From NCBI GenBank assembly GCA_002347485.1, contig DDXM01000061.1, forward strand, positions 1 through 43,555: 43,555 nt of DNA, read 5' to 3'. The notes beneath the pieces were generated by a model. The model was not told where the DNA came from. It ran no database searches and saw only the letters and a list, made by a program, of their open reading frames with translations. Source of the stretch: Anaerolineaceae bacterium UBA2260. GTDB taxonomy: Bacteria; Chloroflexota; Anaerolineae; Anaerolineales; Anaerolineaceae. The position numbers and the translations under genes were made by a program. The stretch's first letter is position 1; the number at the start of each line of letters is the position of its first letter. Shown here one piece after another: positions 20,928-28,964 of this stretch.

Positions 20928-21272
20928 CTGGAACCCATCGAAAAAGCGCATAAAATCGTCAACTTCCTGGAGGAAAAGAAAGCTGAGAAGATCCTCCTGT
21001 TGGATATTCACGAGATCACGACATTTACTGATTATTTCATTATTTGCAACGGCACAAGCGATCGCATGCTCCAATCGCTTGCCACGTCATTGAGAGAGTT
21101 CGCAAAAAAAGAATTCGAATCCTTGGTCAACATCGAGGGAGAATCCCGTGATGGCTGGATGGTGGCTGACCTCGAGGATGTTGTGATCCACTTCTTCTCG
21201 CCCGAATTGCGGTCATACTATAAACTGGAACAACTCTGGGCAAAAGGCAAGGTCGTGCTTAATCTTCAATAA
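20928..21272 (+). CDS. rsfS: Ribosomal silencing factor RsfS, probable CTG start
   Basis: Binds ribosomal protein uL14 and blocks subunit joining during starvation. The conserved core LLLDIHEITTFTDYFIICNGTSDRMLQSLA, then GWMVADLEDVVIHFF and LEQLW is all present. The nearest in-frame TTG (21000) would remove the first helix (EPIEKAHKIVNFLEEKKAEKI), which RsfS proteins need. No ATG, GTG or TTG occurs in frame between it and the thpR stop, but CTG at 20928 lies six bases after GAGG, so CTG is the best start; the protein then has 114 residues. An extended -10 (TGCTAAAAT, 20891-20899) precedes it. Confidence 0.85.
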   Translation: MEPIEKAHKIVNFLEEKKAEKILLLDIHEITTFTDYFIICNGTSDRMLQSLATSLREFAKKEFESLVNIEGESRDGWMVADLEDVVIHFFSPELRSYYKLEQLWAKGKVVLNLQ

Positions 21273-21274
21273 AA

Positions 21275-21302
21275 AAGCGTGGAAGTGACTCCTTCCACGC
21301 TT
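21275..21302. terminator. Bidirectional terminator between rsfS and bcp
   Basis: AAGCGTGGAAG (21275-21285) pairs perfectly with CTTCCACGCTT (21292-21302) around a 6-nt loop. The run of A before it gives a T-tract on the minus strand, so it serves bcp well; on the plus strand it serves rsfS. Confidence 0.8.
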
Positions 21303-21307
21303 CATTC

Positions 21308-21760
21308 TCAGAGCAGCGCCAGAATCTCCGCGCTGTGATCCGCCGGTTTGACATTTTTAAACACTTTTCGGATCGTCCCATCCTTACCAATCAGGTAAGT
21401 GGTTCGGTTGACCCCATAATACTCCTTGTCGTACATTTGCTTCTTTCCCCAAACCCCATAAAGTTCACACACCTTGTGCTCCGTGTCGGCGAGCAGGTTG
21501 AATGGCAGATGGTATTTGGCTTTGAATTTAGTATGTGATTCTGAAGTATCTGGGCTGACGCCGAGTATAGTGACTCCGGCTTTTTCATACGCGCTGTAAT
21601 CATCACGGAAGTTGCAGGCCTCGGTGGTGCATCCTGAGGTGTCATCCTTCGGGTAGAAATAAAGCACCAGGTCCTTGCCGCGGTAATCGGATAACTTGCG
21701 CATAACCCCTGATTCATCCGGTAACTCAAAATCAGGCGCAATGGTTTTTTCTTCCAGCAT
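21308..21760 (-). CDS. bcp: Thioredoxin-dependent peroxiredoxin, Bcp/PrxQ type
   Basis: Reduces hydrogen and organic peroxides in the cytoplasm. The 150-residue protein carries the active-site stretch FYPKDDTSGCTTEACNFRDD with peroxidatic and resolving cysteines as C-x4-C, the Bcp/PrxQ arrangement. The start is ATG 21760, seven bases after GGAGG; the longer frame from TTG at 21781 would translate the ribosome site. It faces rsfS across a shared terminator. Confidence 0.95.
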   Translation of the reverse strand: MLEEKTIAPDFELPDESGVMRKLSDYRGKDLVLYFYPKDDTSGCTTEACNFRDDYSAYEKAGVTILGVSPDTSESHTKFKAKYHLPFNLLADTEHKVCELYGVWGKKQMYDKEYYGVNRTTYLIGKDGTIRKVFKNVKPADHSAEILALL

Positions 21761-21848
21761 AATAAATCCTCCTTTTTTCACCTTATTTTACTAATTATGA
21801 CATGCGATTATTAGAAAACCATTAAATTCACGAAATCAGACCGAACAT

Positions 21849-22757
21849 TCAAATCCAGAGTGAAATGATTTCCATGTATATCGTGAGGAGGAACAATCCC
21901 ACAGCCACCCAATGCAGAAGAACCCATCTCGGTTTTACCCCATTGGCGATGCCTTGAAGGAGAAGGATTTGCAAAACTCCGACAGGAAGCGCCAGCAGGA
22001 TGGGCCAGGTGAGCGACCAGGGTAATCCGAGCAGTAAAAATACACCTACCAGCACAAATGCGGAGAGGATGAAAACATTGTGCAGCACCAGCGCGTTTTG
22101 CCACCCCAGTCGGATAGTCAGGGATTGACGCCCGTGGGTTGAATCAAATCCATACGCAATAAATGCCAACGCGATCTTCATCGCCAGGTAGATTAAGGTA
22201 AGTGGCAGGGTCAGTTCAATAAGGATAAAAGAGAGCGGCATTCCCGTGAGGGAGAAAGCGATCGCTGGCACCAGGTTGGTGATGTAAAGCGCTTCCACCA
22301 ACTCCGCGTAGCCCTTCCTGGAAAGGCGCAGAGGGGGAACTGCCGAGAAAAAGATCAAAAACAGGGCGATACCAACCAGCAGCAAGCCGCCGGTGACAAG
22401 CGCCCCTCGCAGCATCAGTATTGTCGTCAATGTCGCGATCGCTGTGAGAATTAACATAGAATATTGGAACAGCAATGGACGCCGGATACTGAGTAAATCT
22501 TCGCGCTCCGGATCATTAAGCGTCAAATTGGAGTGATAGGACTCAGGATGGTCGAAAAAAGCGCCCAGGAAATTGCCCATATCTCTGATCAGCAGGCACA
22601 CGATCAATCCGACCAGGAGGATCGGCAGCTCGATTCGGCCACCCAGGTAATGCGCCGCACTGATACCCAGACCAAATGAAAAGGCTACAAAAAGAATACC
22701 TGTAGGTTTCAGAACCTTGCGGATGGCTGTGTTTTCCTGCGCGCTTTTCATCCTCAC
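21849..22757 (-). CDS. UbiA-like polytopic membrane protein
   Basis: About 300 residues with eight or nine hydrophobic spans. Size and layout, together with the segments LIRDMGNFLGAFFDHPESYHSN and IAYGFDSTHGRQSLTIRLG, suggest a prenyltransferase of the UbiA superfamily. The two expected Asp-rich motifs (NDxxDxxxD and DxxGD) are degenerate: only isolated Asp residues remain. It could be a diverged prenyltransferase or an inactive relative. GTG at 22757 overlaps the SDR stop as GTGA and has GGAGG ten bases upstream; ATG 22751 is the alternative. It is coupled to the pteridine-reductase-like gene. Confidence 0.6.
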   Translation of the reverse strand: MRMKSAQENTAIRKVLKPTGILFVAFSFGLGISAAHYLGGRIELPILLVGLIVCLLIRDMGNFLGAFFDHPESYHSNLTLNDPEREDLLSIRRPLLFQYSMLILTAIATLTTILMLRGALVTGGLLLVGIALFLIFFSAVPPLRLSRKGYAELVEALYITNLVPAIAFSLTGMPLSFILIELTLPLTLIYLAMKIALAFIAYGFDSTHGRQSLTIRLGWQNALVLHNVFILSAFVLVGVFLLLGLPWSLTWPILLALPVGVLQILLLQGIANGVKPRWVLLHWVAVGLFLLTIYMEIISLWI

Positions 22758-23509
22758 ACCAGTTGGTATCCTCCGGAAAGTGAGACCACTTCACCGGTAA
22801 TATATTCATTTTCGATAAGAAAATCCATCACCTGGAGCAGCTCGGAAGCACGCGCCGGGCGCTGCAACGGAACTTTTTCCACCAATCGATCCCAATCCCC
22901 GGCAGGTTGGTTTTCAGAGCGTAAAAGCAATCCTGGGGCGATCGCGCACACTCTTACTTGCGGCGCGAGTTGCCGCGCCATCACCCTGGTCAGGCTTTCC
23001 ACGGCTGCCTTACTGACCACGTATCCCCCATATCCCGTCCAGTTTTTACCCGCGCCCACGTCCGAAATGTTCAGGATCAATCCGCCACCGGTCATTCTTT
23101 TGGCCGCCTCCCGGCTGCACAGCCACACCGCGCGGGTATTCAAGTTCATCATTTCATCCCAGGCTTCCACGTCCATGTTCACGAGGTTGGATGGCGCTAT
23201 CATCGCGGCTGAATTCACCAACAGCTTCAAATGGTGAGGTGAACCATCTACGGTGGTAAACATGCCTTCGATATCCTCCGGCCTGGTCAGATCTCCCTCA
23301 AGCAGATGCACCGGCACTCCCATCTGCCTGATTTCCTCTGCTGTCTCCTCAGCTGCTGTACGCGACGAGTGAAAATGCAACCCAATGGCATAACCATTGC
23401 CCGCCAGGTGTAGCACGATCAAGCGCCCAACCCGGATGGCTGCGCCGGTAACAATTGCCAGCGGTAAAGTTTTAGCCGCCGGAAATTCAGAATCCATCCT
23501 TAAAATCAC
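22754..23509 (-). CDS. Short-chain dehydrogenase, pteridine reductase/FolM-like
   Basis: An NAD(P)H-dependent reductase of the SDR family. The nucleotide-binding motif is TGAAIRVG (residues 21-28), the TGxxxRxG variant of pteridine reductases. In place of the usual catalytic Ser there is Asp in LNISDVGAG, followed 13 residues later by Tyr and four later by Lys (YVVSK), the same spacing as Asp181, Tyr194 and Lys198 of Leishmania PTR1. A dihydropterin or dihydromonapterin substrate is therefore likely, but not proved. The start is GTG 23509 (GAGGTG upstream), with ATG 23497 as a poorer choice. Confidence 0.8.
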   Translation of the reverse strand: MILRMDSEFPAAKTLPLAIVTGAAIRVGRLIVLHLAGNGYAIGLHFHSSRTAAEETAEEIRQMGVPVHLLEGDLTRPEDIEGMFTTVDGSPHHLKLLVNSAAMIAPSNLVNMDVEAWDEMMNLNTRAVWLCSREAAKRMTGGGLILNISDVGAGKNWTGYGGYVVSKAAVESLTRVMARQLAPQVRVCAIAPGLLLRSENQPAGDWDRLVEKVPLQRPARASELLQVMDFLIENEYITGEVVSLSGGYQLV

Positions 23510-23540
23510 GAATTCACCTCAAGGTCTTTCATGACTCTAT

Positions 23541-23546
23541 TATAAT
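23541..23546 (+). promoter_or_regulatory. Candidate -10 element of psuG
   Basis: A perfect TATAAT, 28 bases before the psuG ATG. The -35 region is poor. Confidence 0.45.
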
Positions 23547-23574
23547 CATCACAGAAGAACAAAGGAGTGAACGG

Positions 23575-24507
23575 ATGAACCCAAAACTACCCGATGTCTA
23601 TCATCTATCCAGCGAAGTTGCGTTCGCGCTGACGCGTGGCACACCGCTGGTCGCGCTTGAATCCGCGGTCATCACGCATGGATTGCCGCGCCCGCATAAC
23701 CTCGAACTGGCTCGCGAAATGGAAAATCTTATTCGAGCAGGAGGCGCCACACCGGCGACCATCGCGCTCCTGCGGGGGAAAATGGCAGTCGGGTTATCTG
23801 ACGAGGACCTGCTCTCACTGGCTCAAAACGACGAGGTCACCAAGGTCAGCCTGCGCAACATGGGCATCGGCCTGGCGCGGGGACTGAGTGGTGGAACCAC
23901 GGTGGCTGCCACTCTCTTTACCGCGCACCACAGCGGTATTAAAGTCTTCGCGACTGGAGGCATCGGCGGGATTCACCGCGGAAATGCATTCGATGTTTCG
24001 GCTGATCTGAATGCGCTGGCAGAACACCCTGTGGTGGTGGTTTGCGCTGGGGCCAAGGCCATCCTTGATTTGCCCGCCACGCTCGAAGCATTGGAAACCC
24101 GCGGCGTGCCTGTGATTGGGTTCGGTACTGACGATTTCCCGGCTTTCTATTCACGCTCCAGCGGTTTGCCAGTGGATTGCAGGGTGGATGATCCGGCGGA
24201 AGTAGCTGCGATTGCCCGGGCGCACTGGAAAGCTGGTCACCATGGCGCAATCCTGGTGGGCAACCCCGTGCCCGAACGTGACGCCCTCGATCCGGAACTG
24301 ATCGGTAGCGCCATCAAAGCGGCAATCGTTGAAGCAGAATTGAAATGCATTTCCGGCGCGGCATTGACGCCTTTCCTGCTCGAGCAGGTTAACCGGGTTA
24401 GTGCTGGAAAAAGCATGCAGGCTAACCTGGCATTATTGAGGAACAACGCCAAACTGGCGGCGCGGATCGCCGCCCATCTTTCCAGTTCCAACCTGGTTAC
24501 ACTTTGA
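23575..24507 (+). CDS. psuG: Pseudouridine-5'-phosphate glycosidase
   Basis: Splits pseudouridine 5'-phosphate into uracil and ribose 5-phosphate in pseudouridine degradation. The 310-residue protein has the family's ALESAVITHGLPRPHNLELA opening, the KVSLRNMGIGLARGLSGGTTVAATL region, FATGGIGGIHRG, and the late GNPVPERDALD metal/phosphate site. Its usual partner, pseudouridine kinase, is not adjacent. AAAGGAGTGA precedes the ATG. Its stop is directly back to back with that of the next, convergent gene, leaving no room for a terminator between them. Confidence 0.96.
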   Translation: MNPKLPDVYHLSSEVAFALTRGTPLVALESAVITHGLPRPHNLELAREMENLIRAGGATPATIALLRGKMAVGLSDEDLLSLAQNDEVTKVSLRNMGIGLARGLSGGTTVAATLFTAHHSGIKVFATGGIGGIHRGNAFDVSADLNALAEHPVVVVCAGAKAILDLPATLEALETRGVPVIGFGTDDFPAFYSRSSGLPVDCRVDDPAEVAAIARAHWKAGHHGAILVGNPVPERDALDPELIGSAIKAAIVEAELKCISGAALTPFLLEQVNRVSAGKSMQANLALLRNNAKLAARIAAHLSSSNLVTL

Positions 24508-25329
24508 TCATCCCGGGGGAGGGGTGAGGGTGAAGAACGCTGGCTGTTCGGAGCCTGTTGGCGCGGGAAGATAACCTGTGGAATCCTCTTCGGTCAGGAT
24601 GTAGAACTCGCCGCTCACTTTCCAGGTTTGCCCCACGTAGATCTGCACTTCATACCTGCCAGGTTTCCAGTCTTCGGCCGGGCGAGTGCAATCCGTATAT
24701 CCGTAACCACCCGGGGCGTAGTTCCATGCCTTGGTTTCAGAACATACCACTTCCTCGCCGTACAACCAGATGGCGGTCCATTGAACCCCGGTGGTCATGC
24801 GATCGTACGAAAAACCACCAAAGAGCGTCGTGACCGGCGGGATGAACTCGGTGAAGTTTTCCACCACCACCCCCTCATCGGTTTCCTCCGCGAAGCTGAG
24901 CGGGCTGAAGACAGCGTTTACATCCGGACCGATCGGGGTTTGAACGGTTTCCTGGATGAATTGGGGCAGCGCGGGCGTGTAAGTCTGCGAGAGGGTCATT
25001 GTGATGGTAGGCGTAAAGGTCGCAGACGGTGTGAGCGTGATCGTGGGGGTTGTGGTGACCGTGGGCGTGAGGGTGATGGTCGGCGATGGCGGGAAATAAC
25101 GGTACGCAATCGGTTCGCCGAAACGGGAGATGAGGAAACCCGAAGCCAGCAGGAGTAACGCAACAAGAATCAATCGCCAGCCGCGATAGATCAACACCTG
25201 CCGTTTCTGGTAGAACATTAATTTTCGACCTGCCTTGATGGAGTTGGCAGCCATCACAATAAAGATGACAGCCCCGATCCCCAAAAAGAACAGGATTACT
25301 TTTACAGTTGTTGAAACGTCAATACCCAA
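24508..25329 (-). CDS. Membrane-anchored exported protein with Thr/Pro-rich linker
   Basis: A 273-residue protein with two N-terminal hydrophobic spans (VILFFLGIGAVIFIVMAA and LILVALLLLASGFLI), then a low-complexity stalk of TPT-type repeats (about 80-118), then a beta-rich exterior domain. The latter has the pattern GVQWTAIWLYGEEVVCSET, then DWKPGRYEVQIYVGQTWKVSGEFYI, with two Cys that could pair. Such a domain resembles the DUF-type beta sandwich common in this group. Function unknown. The start is TTG 25329, with AAGGTGA upstream. An extended -10 upstream suggests its own promoter inside the operon. Confidence 0.75.
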   Translation of the reverse strand: MGIDVSTTVKVILFFLGIGAVIFIVMAANSIKAGRKLMFYQKRQVLIYRGWRLILVALLLLASGFLISRFGEPIAYRYFPPSPTITLTPTVTTTPTITLTPSATFTPTITMTLSQTYTPALPQFIQETVQTPIGPDVNAVFSPLSFAEETDEGVVVENFTEFIPPVTTLFGGFSYDRMTTGVQWTAIWLYGEEVVCSETKAWNYAPGGYGYTDCTRPAEDWKPGRYEVQIYVGQTWKVSGEFYILTEEDSTGYLPAPTGSEQPAFFTLTPPPG

Positions 25330-25349
25330 TGCTTCACCTTCAAGAAAGC

Positions 25350-25358
25350 ATTATAGCA
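25350..25358 (-). promoter_or_regulatory. Extended -10 promoter candidate before the anchored protein
   Basis: TGCTATAAT on the minus strand (25358-25350), about 20 bases before the TTG start. No strong -35; an extended -10 does not need one. Confidence 0.45.
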
Positions 25359-25390
25359 CGCTGCCAACCGTGTTTTTTTCCGGACGGATC

Positions 25391-26371
25391 TCAGCGATTT
25401 TGAAGTTTCGACAGGTAGGGTTCCGCAAATAACGCCGGTGTTCCACCTGTATGCCAGAAGAGCACCTTATCATCTTTTCTAAAAAATCCATCACGCACCA
25501 ATTGGATCAAACCGGCCGCTGCCCGCCCGGTGTAGACGGGATCAAGCAGCAGCCCCTCCAGACTGGCAAACATGCGGATGGCTTCAATTTCTGGTTCACC
25601 CATAACACCGTAACCTGCCCCGGTAAAATTTTCATTTATGATGACCAGGCTTTGATCAAAAGGCAAGTCCAGGTTATTCACGGTGATGGCTTCTTGCACC
25701 AGGTTTTCCACCGTCGCGCCTAGTTCCTCCGCGCTTCCTTCGATGGCGATCCCCAGGATTTTGCCGCTGTACTGCCAGGCAAGCGCGCCAAGCACCATGC
25801 CCGCCTGCGTCCCACCGCTTGAAGAGGCGGTTACGTGCCAATCGAAGCGCAGTCCCAGCCGCTCTTCATCTTCGCGCAGTTCGCGCATGGCGTCAAAATA
25901 GCCCAACATCCCCACCACGTTCGACCCGCCGTAAGGGATCATGTAGGGTGCGCGTCCCATCTCCTCTGCGCGCCTGACCGTTTCCTCCAGCACCTGCTGG
26001 CGGGTTTCCCGCTCCGCCCATACCAACTCAGCCCCAAAAAGCTGATCCAGGTAAAGGTTGCCCGTGGCAAGGGTTGGCGGCGTTCCCGAGAGCACCAGGA
26101 TGCAATCAAGACCGGCGCGGGCAGCGACCGCTGCCACCTGCCGGCAGTGGTTGGATTGAATTGCGCCCATGCTCACCAGCGTTCTGGCATTATGCTGGAT
26201 CGCGTCTGCCAGCAAGTACTCAAGTTTGCGCGTTTTATTCCCGCCAAACCCCAAACCGGTCTGGTCATCGCGCTTGCAATAGATCTGCGGCCCGCTCAGT
26301 ACATTTGACAATCGCCCAAGGTGTTCGATCCGGGTGGGTAGATGTGCCAGCGGAATACGAGAGAATTTCAT
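25391..26371 (-). CDS. dcyD: D-cysteine desulfhydrase / ACC deaminase family PLP enzyme
   Basis: A PLP enzyme that releases H2S, ammonia and pyruvate from D-cysteine, or deaminates 1-aminocyclopropane-1-carboxylate. The 326-residue protein has the cofactor lysine in GFGGNKTRKLEYL (about residue 46), the phosphate-binding SSSGGTQAG loop and a late FWHTGGTPALFA. Overall pattern favours D-cysteine desulfhydrase, but substrate cannot be fixed by eye. It overlaps the upstream FemAB gene as ATGA, with AGGAGG five bases before its ATG, which indicates strong independent initiation. Confidence 0.85.
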   Translation of the reverse strand: MKFSRIPLAHLPTRIEHLGRLSNVLSGPQIYCKRDDQTGLGFGGNKTRKLEYLLADAIQHNARTLVSMGAIQSNHCRQVAAVAARAGLDCILVLSGTPPTLATGNLYLDQLFGAELVWAERETRQQVLEETVRRAEEMGRAPYMIPYGGSNVVGMLGYFDAMRELREDEERLGLRFDWHVTASSSGGTQAGMVLGALAWQYSGKILGIAIEGSAEELGATVENLVQEAITVNNLDLPFDQSLVIINENFTGAGYGVMGEPEIEAIRMFASLEGLLLDPVYTGRAAAGLIQLVRDGFFRKDDKVLFWHTGGTPALFAEPYLSKLQNR

Positions 26372-27465
26372 AGAACCTCCTGTTTGATCTGCCTGCGCCG
26401 GATCGAACGGGTGATATCCAGCAACCTTGGTAAAACCTGGTGGTATACGAAATACAATACTGGTTTCACTGGGTAATCCCAGGCGCCGATCGTGCGTACC
26501 ACTTCCGCGCCCAGACCTTCCTTGAACCGGTAGACGCCGTACATGGGGTCCGAGGAATCAAAGGTTTCCGGAGCGCCCCACAGATCATAGATGAGGCAGC
26601 CCTTTTCCCGCGCAGCACGCATTGCTTCCCATTGCAGCAGATAATTGGGCATTTTTTCGCGCTGAATATTCTTTGACATGCCGTACACATACCAGGCACG
26701 ATTTCCCAGGTGGAAGTAGATCAAGCCTGCCAAAGGCGTTTCATCAAATTCAGCGATCAATCCCTCCGCCATGCCGGCGGAAATAAAGCGCGACCACACG
26801 TCCAGGTAATATTCCTGTGGGCGGATGATAAAGCCATCCCGGTTGGCTGTTTCCGCGTACATGCTGTAAAGCATGGGCAGGTCATCAATGCTGGCTTTGC
26901 GCACGCTCATACCATTTTTCATCGCCAGGCGGATGTTGTATCGCGTTTTCTGTTTCATGCGCGCCAGCCAATCCTCCTCGCTGCCAGTGAGGTCAAGCCA
27001 CATGGTGTTCTTGAACTGGATCTGCTCGGGTGAGAATCGCCAGCCGCGTTGGCGAAGTTCGTCCATTAACTTGAGCCCCGGATATACGTCAGCATCCGCG
27101 CCTTCGTCGATTCCCTTGCCAACCACCACTTCCGGATCGATCTTTATGAAAACAAGGTTGTGCTTCCTGGCATATGTTTCAAGGCCTTCCAGCGATATTT
27201 TTCGTTGCTCTATGTTCTGCCAATCGATCAAAGGCCCACGCGGGACATACCCCACGCTCAAGCGCGGACCGTAACGCATCAGCCGCATTGTGCGCGTCAG
27301 CGACTGTGCGGCACCGCTGATCTCTCCATTTTCGCCCCGCCACACCAGGTCCTGTGCTTGCCAGCCCACCGCGCTTTTGACAGCCGCCCATTCGCGCGTC
27401 TGAAGAAAATGCGCCCCCGTTAACGAGGTGATGAGAGTATTCCAATCGGATACCTGATCTGTCAT
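26368..27465 (-). CDS. FemAB/FmhB-family peptidyl or aminoacyl transferase (copy 1)
   Basis: A 365-residue protein of the FemABX family, whose members add amino acids from tRNA to lipid-II stem peptides to build peptidoglycan cross-bridges. It has the double GNAT-like plan: an N-terminal unit (GAHFLQTREWAAVKSAVGWQ, GYVPRGPLIDW), the KQKTRYNIRLAMKNGMSVR element, and a C-terminal unit with AWYVYGMSKNIQREKMPNYLLQWEAMRAAREKGCLIYDLWGAP, then YGVYRFKEGLGAEVVRTIGAWD. It lies immediately after the Nudix gene and is homologous to the gene at 27969-28964. Confidence 0.88.
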   Translation of the reverse strand: MTDQVSDWNTLITSLTGAHFLQTREWAAVKSAVGWQAQDLVWRGENGEISGAAQSLTRTMRLMRYGPRLSVGYVPRGPLIDWQNIEQRKISLEGLETYARKHNLVFIKIDPEVVVGKGIDEGADADVYPGLKLMDELRQRGWRFSPEQIQFKNTMWLDLTGSEEDWLARMKQKTRYNIRLAMKNGMSVRKASIDDLPMLYSMYAETANRDGFIIRPQEYYLDVWSRFISAGMAEGLIAEFDETPLAGLIYFHLGNRAWYVYGMSKNIQREKMPNYLLQWEAMRAAREKGCLIYDLWGAPETFDSSDPMYGVYRFKEGLGAEVVRTIGAWDYPVKPVLYFVYHQVLPRLLDITRSIRRRQIKQEVL

Positions 27466-27969
27466 TTATTGTTTGCCAACCATATTCAACCAGTCATTTA
27501 ACTCTTTTTCCGCGCTTTCCCCTGCCAGTTGCAGGTTGGCAACTTCATCGGGGGAAAAGAATTCGACCGCTTCGGTTTCATCGCTGGGTGTCACTTCGCC
27601 ATCCACAACGCTGGCGTCGTACAGTAGGATGATAACATTGCCACGCGGGTCATCGGTATCCAGGTAACAGTCGACCAGCTTCTCCACGCGCACGGTCAAC
27701 CCGGTTTCTTCACGCGCTTCGCGCTGGGCTGCCTGCGCCGGCTCTTCGTCGATCTCCACGTACCCCGCTGGCATATGCCACTTACCCTGATAAGGTTCAT
27801 GGCTGCGTTTTACGAGTAAAATTTTTCCGTCATTGACTACGCGCACACCAGCGCTCACCTTCCACTGTGCGTAACTGATCTCGCCGCAATCCCGGCACAC
27901 ATCCCGCGTGCGGCCATCCACGCACCGGGATTCAGTCCTCGCTCCGCAAACCTGGCAATATTGCCCCAT
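27466..27969 (-). CDS. Nudix hydrolase with N-terminal zinc ribbon
   Basis: A 167-residue hydrolase of nucleoside-diphosphate-linked compounds. The N-terminus has C-x2-C (YCQVCG) and a second C-x2-C (CRDCG), a zinc ribbon as in NADH pyrophosphatase-like Nudix proteins. The Nudix box is complete: the GYVEIDEEPAQAAQREAREE stretch followed by TGL, matching Gx5Ex7REUxEExGU. The substrate is unknown. It sits between the two FemAB genes with a one-base overlap upstream and an abutting start downstream, so it is part of the same operon. Confidence 0.93.
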   Translation of the reverse strand: MGQYCQVCGARTESRCVDGRTRDVCRDCGEISYAQWKVSAGVRVVNDGKILLVKRSHEPYQGKWHMPAGYVEIDEEPAQAAQREAREETGLTVRVEKLVDCYLDTDDPRGNVIILLYDASVVDGEVTPSDETEAVEFFSPDEVANLQLAGESAEKELNDWLNMVGKQ

Positions 27970-28964
27970 CAGTCGCTCTGCCCTCCCCTGCTGTTCATGT
28001 ACAGGGAATACAGTTTATACAATCCCGGATGGTACACGCGGTCCCACGCACCCACGCTGCGCTGCACCTCGCCGCCAAACCCGCGTTTGAAGCGATAAAC
28101 TCCCCATAATCCGTCGTGCGAATCCCGTTCCGTGAAGGTCTTTTCCAGTTCCCCTTCTTCCATATCCGGGATGCCCCACATGTCGTATGAATGGCATCCC
28201 TTTTGTTTCGCCCATTTCATCGCTTCCCATTGGATAAGATATGCCGGCATGCGGTTGCGTTCCAGGTCTGAGGAGGCGCCGTAAAGATAATATGCGCGTT
28301 CCCCCTTTGCCAGCACGAACAGGGAAGCCAGGGGTTGGTCACCGTAGTAAGCGGTCAGCAATTCGCACGCGCCATCGCCATGGAAAAGATCATAAAAAGC
28401 CTGGTAATACTCACCGGTGTGCACCCCAAAAGCGTCGCGCCTGGCGGTTGCCAGCGCCATCTTATGAAACTCTGCGACATCTGAACTCGGCCTGACCAAG
28501 ACTCCCTTTTTCTCCGCCAGGCGGACATTGTAGCGCGTCTTCTGCTTCATGCGGCTGAGGATATCCTCTTCACTGCCCTCCAGTGAGACAACTACCGTAC
28601 GCCGGGGTTGAATGGGTTTCGTTGCGCGCGAATCAGGCAAAACTGGTGCATATCGCCGGTCGCCTTCCGTAAGATCAGGTTCTATCTTAAGGAAAATCGC
28701 TTTATTTCCCCGGCAGACTTCTTCAATTTCCGGAAATATTTGGCTCTCCACTCCCAACGGACCCTTGGGGAGGTAGGCAATACTGTAGCCAAATGGCAGT
28801 GGCCGAAATAACAATTGCGCGCCGCTGTCCTCATTAATTACACGCACCACTTTCCAGCCAAAGCGCGACTTTAGATCCCCCCAAGCGCCGCTTTGCAGAA
28901 AATGAGCCTCCGGGTACCGGGAGTAGAATTCATCCCATTCGACGCGTGTTGCGATCGGTGTCAT
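27969..28964 (-). CDS. FemAB/FmhB-family peptidyl or aminoacyl transferase (copy 2)
   Basis: A 331-residue paralogue of the 26368-27465 gene, sharing the same landmarks: EAHFLQSGAWGDLKSRFGWK, IAYLPKGPLG, MKQKTRYNVRLAEKKGVLVR, AYYLYGASSDLERNRMPAYLIQWEAM and WGVYRFKRGFGGEVQRSVGAWD. It overlaps the dehydratase stop as ATGA. Two differing FemAB copies would allow successive addition of two residues to a bridge, or action on different acceptors; that is inference. Confidence 0.88.
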   Translation of the reverse strand: MTPIATRVEWDEFYSRYPEAHFLQSGAWGDLKSRFGWKVVRVINEDSGAQLLFRPLPFGYSIAYLPKGPLGVESQIFPEIEEVCRGNKAIFLKIEPDLTEGDRRYAPVLPDSRATKPIQPRRTVVVSLEGSEEDILSRMKQKTRYNVRLAEKKGVLVRPSSDVAEFHKMALATARRDAFGVHTGEYYQAFYDLFHGDGACELLTAYYGDQPLASLFVLAKGERAYYLYGASSDLERNRMPAYLIQWEAMKWAKQKGCHSYDMWGIPDMEEGELEKTFTERDSHDGLWGVYRFKRGFGGEVQRSVGAWDRVYHPGLYKLYSLYMNSRGGQSD

